From positions 372,001-436,000 of the forward strand of contig CAWIHS010000004.1 of NCBI GenBank assembly GCA_963836005.1: a DNA stretch of 64,000 bases. The letters run 5' to 3'. The stretch is from CAWIHS01 sp963836005 (GTDB taxonomy: Bacteria; Pseudomonadota; Gammaproteobacteria; GRL18). Below, in pieces: positions 8,729-18,590 of the stretch; the first letter of the stretch is position 1, and every line of letters starts with the position of its first letter. The position numbers were made by a program, and so were the translations under genes. The notes below the pieces were generated by a model. That model saw only the letters and a list, made by a program, of their open reading frames with translations. It made no database searches and was not told the origin of the DNA.

Positions 8729-9962
8729 GCGGGTCGGCTGGCTGATTTATTTACTGGCTGGTTTTGCTGCTGCCTGGTTAATGTTAAAGCAGCACCGGCC
8801 TGTGCAATTTCAAATACCGCAATTTTCCTTAGAGAATCAAACTCCACAGCCTGCCCATGGCAAACCGCTTATGCAGTCTGAATTTATTTCCGGCGGCCTG
8901 ACCCAGGAAGTTCATAGTGCAACGGCCGTTAAACTGCCGAATGGTGATATTGGAGTATTCTGGTATGCCGGCACCCGTGAGGGCAGCAGTGATGTCGCTA
9001 TTTTCAGTCGTTTTTTACATCGGCAAAATTCTGAAAATAAGCCCGATTCCTGGTCAGACATTCGTCAGGTCATTGACCGTACGGGCAGCATGGATGGTGT
9101 TCATCGGTATATTCGAAAAGTAGGCAATCCGCTGGCTTTATATTATCAGGATAAACTCTGGCTTTTTTATGTGACTGTTTCGCTAGGCGGATGGGCCGGC
9201 AGCGCTGTGAATTTCATCCAGTCCAGTGATAGCGGTAAGACCTGGAGCAAACCTCAAAGACTGATCTCTTCGCCGTTTCTCAATATCAGCACTCTGGTGA
9301 AGGAACGGGCGGTGATTGCAGCCGACGGCAGTATTTTACTGCCGGTCTATCATGAGTTTATCGGCAAGTTTGCTGAAATACTGCGTATTGACACGCAGGG
9401 TAAAGTGATCGATAAATTTCGTATCAGTCATGGACGGCAAGCTATTCAGCCTATTCTTTTACCCCAGAGCCGGGACCGGGCGATTGTCTTTTTGCGTAAT
9501 GTCAGTGAACACGGAACACATAGAATATTAACCAGTCAGAGCATTGACGGAGTTGAGCACTGGCAGCCCCTGTCGGATCTGTCTTTACCTAATCCTGATG
9601 CCGCTGTCAGTAGTGTTTCCCTCGACAAACCCAATGAACTTTTGCTGGTATTTAATAATGATGAAAAAGAACGCAGTGATTTAACCCTGGCGTACAGCCC
9701 TGAATACGAGCCAGATAAACCACAACGATGGCAGATTATTTATGAATTTGAAAATGCAGCCAGAGGCGAACATCTGAAGCAGGAGGAGCACAATCCTTAT
9801 TCTTATCCATTTTTAATTAAAACTCTTGACGGTCATTTTCACCTTTTTTACAGCTGGAAAAGACAATACATCAAGCATGTCTATTTTAATCGTGCCGCGC
9901 TGGATAGCATGATTGCTGATCGCCCTATAGATACCCATCCATTTGATCAGGAAGTCAGGTAA
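8712..9962 (+). CDS. Sialidase-like (BNR repeat) exoenzyme
   Basis: This 416-residue protein has an N-terminal membrane anchor or signal (residues 8-24) and a six-bladed propeller region of the BNR_2 type (PF13088). A classic Asp-box, SSDSGKTW, lies near residue 176. Other family-like segments are HSATAVKLPNGDIGVFWYAG and GSILLPVYHE. Family members hydrolyse or bind terminal acidic sugars. It overlaps the previous gene by 17 bases and the next by one, so it is translationally coupled. Its position suggests action on a periplasmic or surface glycan, but substrate and activity are unproven. Confidence 0.72.
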   Translation: MPMFNKRVGWLIYLLAGFAAAWLMLKQHRPVQFQIPQFSLENQTPQPAHGKPLMQSEFISGGLTQEVHSATAVKLPNGDIGVFWYAGTREGSSDVAIFSRFLHRQNSENKPDSWSDIRQVIDRTGSMDGVHRYIRKVGNPLALYYQDKLWLFYVTVSLGGWAGSAVNFIQSSDSGKTWSKPQRLISSPFLNISTLVKERAVIAADGSILLPVYHEFIGKFAEILRIDTQGKVIDKFRISHGRQAIQPILLPQSRDRAIVFLRNVSEHGTHRILTSQSIDGVEHWQPLSDLSLPNPDAAVSSVSLDKPNELLLVFNNDEKERSDLTLAYSPEYEPDKPQRWQIIYEFENAARGEHLKQEEHNPYSYPFLIKTLDGHFHLFYSWKRQYIKHVYFNRAALDSMIADRPIDTHPFDQEVR

Positions 9963-10570
9963 TGCAGCTGTCCGTAAGCCTGATATATGCTTTTGCTTCG
10001 ATGGTTATTTTTATGACCGCTATCCTGTTTCTTTGTTTAAAGCCGTCAGTGAGAAATAAAGCTGTTTATTCGCTGTTGTTATTTCCCCTCGCGACAACGA
10101 TATTGCTAGTGCCTGTCAGTGGCCAACCGGTGTTTTATTTTCTACGCGGTTATATGGGTGATTTGAGTATTTCCAGCACACTTTTTTTTATGGCGTTTAT
10201 TCTTCATAAAGGATGGGGCAGGGCAGTTTACCAGGCCGGTGAAAAAAAATATTTTATACTGCTGGTGCTGTCTGGCGGACTGTTTTTATACCCTTTTGCG
10301 CTGGGTATCGGACAATTTGATCCTTATCGGCTGGGGTATATGCCGCAGTTGTTATTGTCTGTGCTGTTTTGTGCCGCAGTCTATTTTTGGTATAAGCAGT
10401 ATTACTTTCTGGTGTTTGTGCTAACCACGGTGAGTCTAAGTTATACACTGAGAATACTGGAGTCAAATAACCTCTGGGATTATTTGCTGGATCCGCTGCT
10501 GTGGCTGGTATTTTTATTCATCGGGTTAATGTCAGGACTAAAATCAGTAAGCATACATTTATGGAAATAA
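9962..10570 (+). CDS. Polytopic membrane protein, unknown
   Basis: The 202-residue product is almost entirely hydrophobic, with six or seven predicted helices and few charged residues apart from short loops (KPSVRNK, GEKK). The start overlaps the previous stop (TAATG) and the end overlaps the next gene by 10 bases. I do not recognise the family. Tight coupling between a sialidase-like protein and an ArnT-like transferase suggests a role in moving or modifying a lipid-linked glycan. Confidence 0.65.
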   Translation: MQLSVSLIYAFASMVIFMTAILFLCLKPSVRNKAVYSLLLFPLATTILLVPVSGQPVFYFLRGYMGDLSISSTLFFMAFILHKGWGRAVYQAGEKKYFILLVLSGGLFLYPFALGIGQFDPYRLGYMPQLLLSVLFCAAVYFWYKQYYFLVFVLTTVSLSYTLRILESNNLWDYLLDPLLWLVFLFIGLMSGLKSVSIHLWK

Positions 10571-12375
10571 ACAGACAATATTATCTGCATCATTCAATAG
10601 CCGCTTCATCATTAACACCGCTTTTTCAGGGCTTGTTCTGGTTGATCTGTCTAATATGGGTTTTTTCCGGGCTGTTGGGGCATGATCCCTGGAAGCCTGA
10701 TGAGGCCTATAGTTTTGGTATGGTCTGGCATTATATTCAGGGCGGGGACTGGTTGATCCCCACCATTGCTGATGTACCTTTTATGGAAAAGCCTCCGTTT
10801 TTCTATTTGCTTGCCTCTAATAGCGCTCAATGGTTTTATCCCTGGCTTGATTATCCAGATGGAGCACGACTGACGAATAGTCTGTTTCTGCTGTTAACAT
10901 TTTTGTTTGTGGGCCTGTCAGCCAGTCAGCTGTATCAGCGTGAAAATCATTACAGGGATACCTTTTATATTGCCGTCTTATTGTTTATGGGCTGTTTAGG
11001 ACTGGTATACCGGGTACATTTGATGATCACCGATGTGGCTTTGCTGAGCGGTTTTGCCATGTCACTGTATGCACTGACGTTACTGCATAGCCGTTTTGTC
11101 CTGGCCGGTCTCTTGCTGGGAACCGGCGTGGGACTGGGTTTTATGTCCAAAGGGATCATTGCGCCGGGCATTATTGGTACAATTTGTCTGTCATTATTTA
11201 TACATCCCTGTTATCGGCAGAAAAATATTGTTTATGCCTTTTTAATTTCCTTACTGGCCTGTTCTCCCTGGCTGCTGATCTGGCCAGTTAGCCTGTATCT
11301 GCATTCCAGTGAGCTGTTTACACTCTGGTTCTGGGATAATAATCTGGCCCGATTTCTGGGGGCCACTGAGCATGGCCCCACGCCTACTAAAGGTTTTTAT
11401 TTTACCCTGCTGCCCTGGTATGCCATGCCGGTACTGCCGCTGACCTTGTATTACTGGTGGAAAAAGTCTCATGCACTCAAGTACCGCCTGATCATTTTTC
11501 TCAGTGTGTTGATTGCTACGGTCATTCTACTGCTAACCGCCTACCATCAATTGTATGCTATGCCGCTGGTGATGGGCTTATTTATTCTTGCCTGTCATCG
11601 CAGTGAAGAGCAGGACAGGTTTTTGATCCCGCTGCATTATTTCACCGTATTACTGGCGGTGTTGAGCTTATCTTCCAAAGCCAGAGAACTTTACGCGCTG
11701 CCTTTATTATTGCCTCTGGCGCTGATGGCAAGCGCCTATTTTGAAGATGATTCCCCGGCTTTAAACAGGCTGGTCAATTCGGCCGGAGTAATATTGCTGT
11801 CTTTGCTATTAGGGTTCTTCTGGCTGGTCTGGATAGCCATAATGTTCCCTGGTTTTCCTGTATTGGGAGAGTATCTGCTGCATAACCGTCCCGGTTTTGT
11901 TAATGTTTTCTCTTTCTGGTCGCTTTTACCTGCATTGCTGACCAGTTACCTGTGGTGGCGTGTCATCCGCATGAACTATTTTTCTACCCAACTTGTATTG
12001 ACCTGGTGCAGCGGTGTTCTGGCTATCTGGGTGATCCTCTCTACGCTGCTGCTGCCGTATATTAATTACGGCATGTCATACAAAAACATGATGCTGGCAG
12101 TCAAAGACAGGCTACCAGCAGAGTATGACTGCATTATGAGCTATGATCAGGCAGAAGAATACCGTGCGCTGATGCATTATTATGCCGAAGAAAAAATGTT
12201 TGAATTTAGTGATGCTTCTCGACAGCGTTATTGCGATCTTTTATTTATGCGCAGTAAATATGTTGATAAGCTCAGTGAAGGCTGGCAGGAAATCTGGCAG
12301 GGGCATCGGCCGGGCGATCAAAAAACCTTTTCCCTGTATCAAAGAATCAGCCCGCAGGCTGTGCTGATACCATGA
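10561..12375 (+). CDS. arnT: ArnT-like (GT83/GT39) lipid-linked sugar transferase
   Basis: About 604 residues with some 12 membrane helices. The N-terminal periplasmic loop has the ArnT/PMT acidic motif HDPWKPDEAYSFGM (around residue 40), followed by MEKPPFFYL. ArnT moves L-Ara4N from undecaprenyl phosphate onto lipid A phosphates in the periplasm, which gives resistance to polymyxin. The ATG at 10561 overlaps the previous gene by 10 bases; a GTG at 10501 would add 20 unlikely residues. Membership of an arn cluster supports the name, although glycosyltransferases of this fold are not always lipid A specific. Confidence 0.78.
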   Translation: MEINRQYYLHHSIAASSLTPLFQGLFWLICLIWVFSGLLGHDPWKPDEAYSFGMVWHYIQGGDWLIPTIADVPFMEKPPFFYLLASNSAQWFYPWLDYPDGARLTNSLFLLLTFLFVGLSASQLYQRENHYRDTFYIAVLLFMGCLGLVYRVHLMITDVALLSGFAMSLYALTLLHSRFVLAGLLLGTGVGLGFMSKGIIAPGIIGTICLSLFIHPCYRQKNIVYAFLISLLACSPWLLIWPVSLYLHSSELFTLWFWDNNLARFLGATEHGPTPTKGFYFTLLPWYAMPVLPLTLYYWWKKSHALKYRLIIFLSVLIATVILLLTAYHQLYAMPLVMGLFILACHRSEEQDRFLIPLHYFTVLLAVLSLSSKARELYALPLLLPLALMASAYFEDDSPALNRLVNSAGVILLSLLLGFFWLVWIAIMFPGFPVLGEYLLHNRPGFVNVFSFWSLLPALLTSYLWWRVIRMNYFSTQLVLTWCSGVLAIWVILSTLLLPYINYGMSYKNMMLAVKDRLPAEYDCIMSYDQAEEYRALMHYYAEEKMFEFSDASRQRYCDLLFMRSKYVDKLSEGWQEIWQGHRPGDQKTFSLYQRISPQAVLIP

Positions 12376-12890
12376 CTTATGTACAGGGCCTGATGATTTT
12401 GCTGCGCTACGGCTGGATATTTTTATGCTCACTTCCGGCTGCGGCGGATGTGATCTATCAGTGGACAGATCCATGGGGACAGGTCAAGTACAGCAAAACG
12501 CCAGTATCGGGTTCGATGATTTCTGAATTGACCGAGCTTCCGCTGCAGCAGGAATTTACTGAGCAGCAAAAACAGCAAGCGATGCTGAGAAAAAAGCAGC
12601 AGATTAAGCAGTCGAATTTTATAAATAAACAGAAAAAAGCCGCCGCAGAGTATATCAGACTGCAAAATAAAAAAAATGAAAATCATTGCAGAAAGCTGCG
12701 TAACATACTGACAGAAGCTCAATTAAGAGACAGCAGAACTTATTATTACCTGGATAACTATTATTCGCCGGGAGCTTTTTTTTATCCGCAAAGGCCGTTT
12801 TACCCTGGTGGCTATGATGATTACCTGGATTATCCCTATGCTTTTATGACACAGGAATTAAATCGGGAAATTCGTGACTATTGTCGTTAA
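12372..12890 (+). CDS. DUF4124 periplasmic protein
   Basis: A 172-residue protein has a signal peptide (to about residue 26, AAADV) and a DUF4124 motif, VIYQWTDPWGQVKYSKTP, at residues 27-44. A basic, Lys/Gln-rich helical segment follows, then a Tyr/Pro-rich tail (YYSPGAFFYPQRPFYPGGY). DUF4124 domains are common in proteobacterial envelope proteins of unknown function. It overlaps arnT by 4 bases (ATGA), so it belongs to the same transcript. Confidence 0.75.
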   Translation: MTYVQGLMILLRYGWIFLCSLPAAADVIYQWTDPWGQVKYSKTPVSGSMISELTELPLQQEFTEQQKQQAMLRKKQQIKQSNFINKQKKAAAEYIRLQNKKNENHCRKLRNILTEAQLRDSRTYYYLDNYYSPGAFFYPQRPFYPGGYDDYLDYPYAFMTQELNREIRDYCR

Positions 12891-12995
12891 TTATCAGCAA
12901 ATGTTGTATGAGATGAGCGGTTGTGGTTTCTCAATAGGTCTATTATTTTACAACAATGTTTTATTTCAAACTTTGGTTAATAACGAGTAGGTCAT

Positions 12996-14141
12996 ATGAC
13001 AGATAACTTTTTGCCTTTTTCCAGACCGTCTATCAGCGAGCAGGAAATTGATGCTGTTGCTGGGGTTTTACGATCGGGCTGGATCACCACTGGAGCCAAC
13101 ACTGCAGAATTTGAAAAACAGTTTGCCTGCTTTACCGGCAATCAGCACGCTATAGCGCTGTCTTCAGCAACAGCAGGCATGCATCTACTCCTGCAGGCTT
13201 ATGGTATCGGATCCGGAGATGAGGTTATTACACCCTCAATGACCTGGGTGTCAACGGTAAACCTGATCACTTTATGCGGTGCCAGGCCGGTGTTTGTCGA
13301 TATAGACAAAGATACCCTGATGACGACAGCGCAGTTGATTGAACCGCTGATCACCGAAAATACCAAACTGATTATTCCGGTCCATTTTGCCGGGGCCGCG
13401 CTGGATCTGGATGCCCTGTATGCCCTGGGAGAAAAATATAACATACCAATTGTAGAAGATGCTGCCCATGCAGCAGGAACGTATTATAAACAAAAGCATG
13501 TCGGCAGTCGGGGCACAGCGATTTACTCATTTCATCCGATAAAAAATATGACCACGGGTGAAGGTGGTATGTTCTGTACCAATGATGAAGTGCTGGCAGA
13601 AAAAATACGCCGCCTGAAGTTTCATGGGCTGGGGGTTGATGCGTTTGATCGACATACTCAGGGACGTTCTCCTCAGGCTGAAGTGCAGGAACCTGGATTC
13701 AAATATAATCTCACGGATATGGCTGCTGTGCTGGGGCTGGGGCAGCTGAAACAACTGCCGGGCTTTAATCAGGTCCGGACCCGAATTGCCAACCAATATG
13801 CCAATGCGTTCAGGGAATTTAAAGGTATTGAACCTCTGCTCGTTCCAGATTATCCCATGCAACATAGCTGGCATCTGTTTATTGTGCGTATACTTGAAGA
13901 GCAGGTCGGTATGAACCGGGATGAATTTATGCAGCGCCTGAAAGAGCAAAATATCGGCACCGGCCTGCATTTTCGCGCTGTGCATGAGCAAAAATATTAC
14001 CGTGAACATATGCCGGGTGAGGCTGAAAATTTGCCCAATACCGACTATAATTCGCAACGTATCTGTTCCCTGCCGCTGTTTCCATCCATGCAGGACAGTC
14101 AGGTAAATCAGGTTATTGAAGCCATAGCGCGCATTATATGA
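12996..14141 (+). CDS. arnB: UDP-4-amino-4-deoxy-L-arabinose aminotransferase
   Basis: The 381-residue enzyme is a PLP-dependent transaminase of the DegT/ArnB family. The PLP lysine is K183 in SFHPIKNMTTGEGG, preceded by the PVHFAGAALDLDAL and VEDAAHAAG motifs that hold the cofactor. It transaminates UDP-4-keto-pentose with glutamate to give UDP-L-Ara4N. Length matches E. coli ArnB (about 379-385). The 105-base gap before it may hold an internal promoter. It overlaps arnC by 4 bases. Confidence 0.95.
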   Translation: MTDNFLPFSRPSISEQEIDAVAGVLRSGWITTGANTAEFEKQFACFTGNQHAIALSSATAGMHLLLQAYGIGSGDEVITPSMTWVSTVNLITLCGARPVFVDIDKDTLMTTAQLIEPLITENTKLIIPVHFAGAALDLDALYALGEKYNIPIVEDAAHAAGTYYKQKHVGSRGTAIYSFHPIKNMTTGEGGMFCTNDEVLAEKIRRLKFHGLGVDAFDRHTQGRSPQAEVQEPGFKYNLTDMAAVLGLGQLKQLPGFNQVRTRIANQYANAFREFKGIEPLLVPDYPMQHSWHLFIVRILEEQVGMNRDEFMQRLKEQNIGTGLHFRAVHEQKYYREHMPGEAENLPNTDYNSQRICSLPLFPSMQDSQVNQVIEAIARII

Positions 14142-15118
14142 ATAAACAAAATGATAAAAGCCTTATCTCCGGGATGATTTCCATCGTTGTCCCTGTGTAC
14201 AATGAGCAGGAGTCTCTGGACGAATTGATCCGGCGTACTCTGGCTACGGTTAGCGACATGGATCGGGAATTCGAATTACTGCTTGTGGATGATGGCAGTA
14301 AAGACCGTTCGCCAGACATCATCAGGCAGGCAGCCACTGAAGCCGGCAGCGAACATCATGGTGATGTCATTGGCATCATGCTGAACCGTAATTATGGGCA
14401 GCATGCGGCTATTATGGCCGGTTTTGCCAATGTCAGAGGGGAGTATATTATAACTCTGGATGCTGATCTGCAAAATCCGCCGGAAGAAATTCCCAATATT
14501 ATCGCTGAATTCGATCAAGGACATGATGTGGTCGGGACGGTTCGCCAAAATCGGCAGGACAGCTTTTTCAGACGTTATGCATCCAGACTGGTGAATAAAA
14601 TGGTGCAGCAGTTTACCGGTGTAAATATGTCAGATTATGGCTGCATGCTGCGAGGTTATCATCGTGATGTGGTCAATGCCATGCTGCAGTGTCATGAACG
14701 CAGTACCTTTATCCCCGTGTTGGCTAACAGTTTTGCGCGAAATAGCAGCGAAATACCTGTAGCCCATGCTGAACGGACCCTGGGCGAATCTAAATACAGT
14801 CTATTTAACCTGATAAACCTGCAGTTTGATCTGCTCACCAGTATGACTACAGTGCCATTGCGTTTATTGAGTTTTATGGGCGGCACCATTGCGCTAGTGG
14901 GTTTTTTGTTTGCTATTATCCTGCTGGTACTGCGACTGATATATGGCTCTGACTGGGGGGTGGACGGGGTTTTTCCTTTATTTGCCATTCTGTTTATTTT
15001 TATTGGCGCCCAGTTTATCGGCATTGGATTACTGGGAGAATATATTGGACGGATATACCATGATGTCAGGGCCAGACCACGTTATTTTATCCATGAAATC
15101 ATTGGCCGTGATCCTTGA
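14138..15118 (+). CDS. arnC: Undecaprenyl-phosphate Ara4FN transferase
   Basis: A 326-residue GT2 glycosyltransferase. The N-terminal domain has IVVPVYNEQESL and the nucleotide-sugar site TLDADLQNPPEEIP, and QRRYASRL-like basic residues follow. Two C-terminal helices anchor it in the inner membrane. ArnC attaches formylated L-Ara4N to undecaprenyl phosphate. The length is close to E. coli ArnC (322). It overlaps arnB by 4 bases. Confidence 0.94.
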   Translation: MNKQNDKSLISGMISIVVPVYNEQESLDELIRRTLATVSDMDREFELLLVDDGSKDRSPDIIRQAATEAGSEHHGDVIGIMLNRNYGQHAAIMAGFANVRGEYIITLDADLQNPPEEIPNIIAEFDQGHDVVGTVRQNRQDSFFRRYASRLVNKMVQQFTGVNMSDYGCMLRGYHRDVVNAMLQCHERSTFIPVLANSFARNSSEIPVAHAERTLGESKYSLFNLINLQFDLLTSMTTVPLRLLSFMGGTIALVGFLFAIILLVLRLIYGSDWGVDGVFPLFAILFIFIGAQFIGIGLLGEYIGRIYHDVRARPRYFIHEIIGRDP

Positions 15119-15210
15119 CGTTGCATCCTGGATAATTGTTCAGTAGCTCTGTATAAATGCATACAATATGCAGCCCAAAACTACGATTAATCTAAATCAT
15201 TGGAGTAACA

Positions 15211-17214
15211 ATGAAAACAGTTGTTTTTGCCTACCACAATATGGGCTGTGTCGGAATTGAGAAATTGATCCAGCATGGATATGAGATTACTGCTGTATTT
15301 ACCCATACGGATGATCCGGGTGAAAACATCTTCTTTGATTCTGTGGCCAGGCTGGCTGCCGAGCATGATATTCCTGTTTATGCTCCAGAAAATGTCAATC
15401 ACCCGCTCTGGGTTGAACAAATCAGACAACTGTCACCGGATGTGATTTTCTCCTTTTATTATCGTCACCTGCTCTGTCAGGAACTACTGGATATTTCTCC
15501 CCACGGCGCCATGAATCTGCATGGTTCATTATTGCCTTTATATCGGGGAAGAGCGCCTGTTAACTGGGTCTTGATCAATGGCGAAAGCGAGACCGGGGTG
15601 ACTCTACATTATATGATCTCCCGTGCCGATGCCGGCGACATCATTGCTCAGGAAAAGCTGTCAATTGAACATGCAGATACAGCACTGACACTGAATAACA
15701 AATTATCTGCTCTGGCGGCCAATCTGCTGGATCAGGCTCTGGTTGATATAAAAGCCGGCAAGTCCGGGCGTATAACCCAACAGGAAGCCCTGGCAACAAC
15801 TTTTGGCAAACGTACACCAGCCGATGGTGAAATCAGCTGGAATGGCAGTGCTGCCGAGGTATATAATCTGGTCCGCGCCGTGACCCAGCCATACCCTGGC
15901 GCATTTACTTTTACCGGTGATCGAAAAATCATTATCTGGTCAGCCACGGTGATTGCTGAAACCGCTGCAGTCCGTGCTGGAACCATTACCTCTGATTCTC
16001 CGCTGACCATTGCCTGCAAACAGGGACAGCTGCAGGTCAATTATGGTCAGAGTGAGGGCGGTCTGTATTCCAATGGGACCCAACTGGCTGCGGATATGAG
16101 TCTGATCAGCGGCATGCGTCTGGGGTCGCAGGCCTCAGTAGAACTGGATAAACAACAAATATCCAAAATTCTTATCCTGGGTGTCAATGGTTTCATTGGC
16201 AATCACCTGAGCGAAAGGCTGCTGGCCTCTGGCCGCTATGAAATCTATGGCATGGATATCAGTTCCAGTGCGATTAGCCGTTTGATGGGTCATGAGCACT
16301 TTCACTTTGTCGAAGGGGATATCAGTATACACAGTGAATGGATAGAATATCACGTTAAAAAATGCGATATCGTTCTTCCACTGGTTGCGATTGCAACACC
16401 CATTGAATATACGCGCAATCCGCTGCGTGTATTTGAGCTGGATTTTGAAGAAAACCTGAAAATTGTCCGTTACTGTGTTAAATATAATAAACGGATAATT
16501 TTTCCATCAACGTCCGAAGTTTATGGCATGTCGCAGGATCCCTATTTTGATGAGGACAAATCCAATCTGATCACCGGACCTATCAATAAGCAGCGCTGGA
16601 TTTATTCCACCAGTAAGCAGTTACTGGATCGGGTTATCTGGGCTTACGGACAGAAAGGACTGAAATTTACCCTGTTCAGACCATTTAACTGGATGGGACC
16701 TCGTCTGGATAGCTTGAATTCAGCACGAATCGGCAGCTCGCGAGCCATTACACAACTTATATTGAATCTGGTTGAAGGTACTCCCATTCAGTTAATCGAT
16801 GGCGGTGAGCAGAAACGCTGTTTTACTGATATTGCTGATGGCATTGAAGCGCTGTTTAAAATTATTGAAAATCACGAGCATATTTGTGATTCTCAGATTA
16901 TCAATATTGGTAACCCTGATAATGAATACAGTATTCGAGAAATGGCGGAAGTTTTGCTGGAGAAATTTGAAAAACATCCTCATCGGGAGATGTTTCCTCC
17001 TTTTGCGGGTATGCATAAAATTGAAAGCAGTGCATATTATGGCGCAGGCTATCAGGATGTTCAGCACCGGCGCCCCAGCATTGAAAATGCCAGACGCTTA
17101 CTGGACTGGCATCCCCAAATTTCCATGCATCAGACTATTGATGAGACACTGAACTTTTTTCTGGATGAAGCGATTGCAGCCATGGCTGATCAGCAAGCAG
17201 GGGATAACCCGTAA
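15211..17214 (+). CDS. arnA: Bifunctional UDP-Ara4N formyltransferase/UDP-GlcA decarboxylase
   Basis: 667 residues, close to the 660 of E. coli. The N-terminal formyltransferase domain keeps catalytic N102, H104 (MNLHGSLLPLYRG) and D140 (SRADAGD). The C-terminal NAD-dependent decarboxylase domain starts near residue 318 (ILILGVNGFIGNHL). It keeps S435/E436 (STSEVYG) and the Y465-x3-K469 pair (WIYSTSK). The protein makes UDP-4-keto-pentose from UDP-glucuronate, and formylates UDP-Ara4N from ArnB before ArnC uses it. A good ribosome site (TGGAGTAAC) precedes the ATG. Confidence 0.97.
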   Translation: MKTVVFAYHNMGCVGIEKLIQHGYEITAVFTHTDDPGENIFFDSVARLAAEHDIPVYAPENVNHPLWVEQIRQLSPDVIFSFYYRHLLCQELLDISPHGAMNLHGSLLPLYRGRAPVNWVLINGESETGVTLHYMISRADAGDIIAQEKLSIEHADTALTLNNKLSALAANLLDQALVDIKAGKSGRITQQEALATTFGKRTPADGEISWNGSAAEVYNLVRAVTQPYPGAFTFTGDRKIIIWSATVIAETAAVRAGTITSDSPLTIACKQGQLQVNYGQSEGGLYSNGTQLAADMSLISGMRLGSQASVELDKQQISKILILGVNGFIGNHLSERLLASGRYEIYGMDISSSAISRLMGHEHFHFVEGDISIHSEWIEYHVKKCDIVLPLVAIATPIEYTRNPLRVFELDFEENLKIVRYCVKYNKRIIFPSTSEVYGMSQDPYFDEDKSNLITGPINKQRWIYSTSKQLLDRVIWAYGQKGLKFTLFRPFNWMGPRLDSLNSARIGSSRAITQLILNLVEGTPIQLIDGGEQKRCFTDIADGIEALFKIIENHEHICDSQIINIGNPDNEYSIREMAEVLLEKFEKHPHREMFPPFAGMHKIESSAYYGAGYQDVQHRRPSIENARRLLDWHPQISMHQTIDETLNFFLDEAIAAMADQQAGDNP

Positions 17215-17233
17215 GCGGGGATGGCAGTAAAAA

Positions 17234-18139
17234 ATGCAACCAAAGCCGTTAGCTATAAAAACCGGATTGCGCATTGATGTGGATACCTTTAGGGGCACCC
17301 GTCTCGGTGTGCCGAAATTACTGGAAATTTTACACGCTGAACAAATCAAAGCCACATTTTTCTTTTCCGTCGGGCCAGATAATATGGGGCGTCATCTGTG
17401 GCGGTTATTAAAACCTGCATTTCTGTTAAAAATGCTGCGTTCCAATGCGGCCAGCTTATACGGCTGGGATATCCTACTTAGAGGGACATTCTGGCCGGGG
17501 GTTGAAATAGGTAAAAAACTTGCTGCGAATATCAAAGCGGCCGCAGAGGCCGGTCATGAAATCGGCTTCCATGCCTGGGATCATCATGCCTGGCAGGCTC
17601 ATACCAATACCTTTACGCATACACAAATTGCTGAGTCCTTGCACAAGGGGTATGACAGCCTGAGCCGTATTACCGGAGCTGCCCCGGTATGTTCGGCTGT
17701 GGCCGGCTGGCGTTGCAATGACCGTACACTGATGGAAAAAGAAGCATTGGGCTATCGTTATAACAGTGATTGTCGCGGAGTGTCCATTTTTAGACCGGTC
17801 CTGGACTCAAATGTCCTGACACCGCAAATACCGGTGACTTTGCCCACCTATGACGAAATAATCGGTCAGCAGGGAGTCACTGATGAAAATTATAATCAAA
17901 CCATTCTGGCGCTAATAAAGCCTGGGCAACTAAATGTTTACACTATACATGCCGAAGTAGAAGGTATAATTTGTGCTGACCTGTTTAAGGATATGATATC
18001 TCAGGCGAAGCAGCAGCATATACACTTTGTTCCGCTGGGTGAGCTGCTCGATGAAATTGATGTCAGTTATTTACCGCAAGGAAAAATCGTCAACCGAAGC
18101 CTGCCGGGCAGGGAAGGCTGGCTTAGTTTTCAGTCATAA
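17234..18139 (+). CDS. arnD: 4-deoxy-4-formamido-Ara-undecaprenyl phosphate deformylase
   Basis: The 301-residue protein is a polysaccharide-deacetylase-fold (NodB) enzyme. The metal-binding aspartate lies in GLRIDVDTFRGT, followed by the ArnD-specific blocks FFSVGPDNMGRHLWRL and MLRSNAASLYGWDILL. The metal histidines are in GFHAWDHHAWQAH. ArnD removes the formyl group from undecaprenyl-P-Ara4FN on the cytoplasmic face before flipping. It starts 19 bases after arnA. Confidence 0.96.
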   Translation: MQPKPLAIKTGLRIDVDTFRGTRLGVPKLLEILHAEQIKATFFFSVGPDNMGRHLWRLLKPAFLLKMLRSNAASLYGWDILLRGTFWPGVEIGKKLAANIKAAAEAGHEIGFHAWDHHAWQAHTNTFTHTQIAESLHKGYDSLSRITGAAPVCSAVAGWRCNDRTLMEKEALGYRYNSDCRGVSIFRPVLDSNVLTPQIPVTLPTYDEIIGQQGVTDENYNQTILALIKPGQLNVYTIHAEVEGIICADLFKDMISQAKQQHIHFVPLGELLDEIDVSYLPQGKIVNRSLPGREGWLSFQS

Positions 18140-18165
18140 CTCTCGCATCAGTGAGCACGCATTAC

Positions 18166-18513
18166 ATGGAATATTTTCTGCTGCTGTTATCCTGTGTTTT
18201 TACCACTCTGGGACAGTTTATGCAAAAACTGGGCGCAGACAGAATAAAGACAATGCCGCCTGAAAACGCTCTGATGTCTATATTACTGCTGCCTGAAATT
18301 TTTATGGGGGTTTTGTTTTTGGGCGCAGGTGCACTGTGCTGGCTGCTGGTATTGTCCTCTATGGAGGTCAGCAAGGCTTATCCGCTGCTCAGTTTTAATT
18401 TTATTTTAATGCTGCTGCTGGCGCGTTATTATTTCAGGGAAAGTATACCCTTACAACGCTGGCTGGGTGTTCTGTTTATTATGGCCGGGATTTCTCTGAT
18501 CAGCCAAAGTTAG
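18166..18513 (+). CDS. arnE: ArnE-like flippase subunit
   Basis: About 115 residues with four helices of the EamA/SMR fold (FTTLGQFMQKLGAD, LCWLLVLSSMEVSKAYPLLS, GVLFIMAGISLI). In E. coli the ArnE/ArnF heterodimer flips undecaprenyl-P-Ara4N across the inner membrane. The ATG at 18166 lines up with the E. coli start; a GTG at 18151 would add five residues. No second arn half-transporter follows directly; a related protein is encoded at 22604-23011. Confidence 0.85.
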   Translation: MEYFLLLLSCVFTTLGQFMQKLGADRIKTMPPENALMSILLLPEIFMGVLFLGAGALCWLLVLSSMEVSKAYPLLSFNFILMLLLARYYFRESIPLQRWLGVLFIMAGISLISQS

Positions 18514-18590
18514 TTAAACCTGAATTCAGGAAAGTACAAAAACGAGCCACATTGATTTATACTTTTTAATATTTGATCTGGACATTTTTT

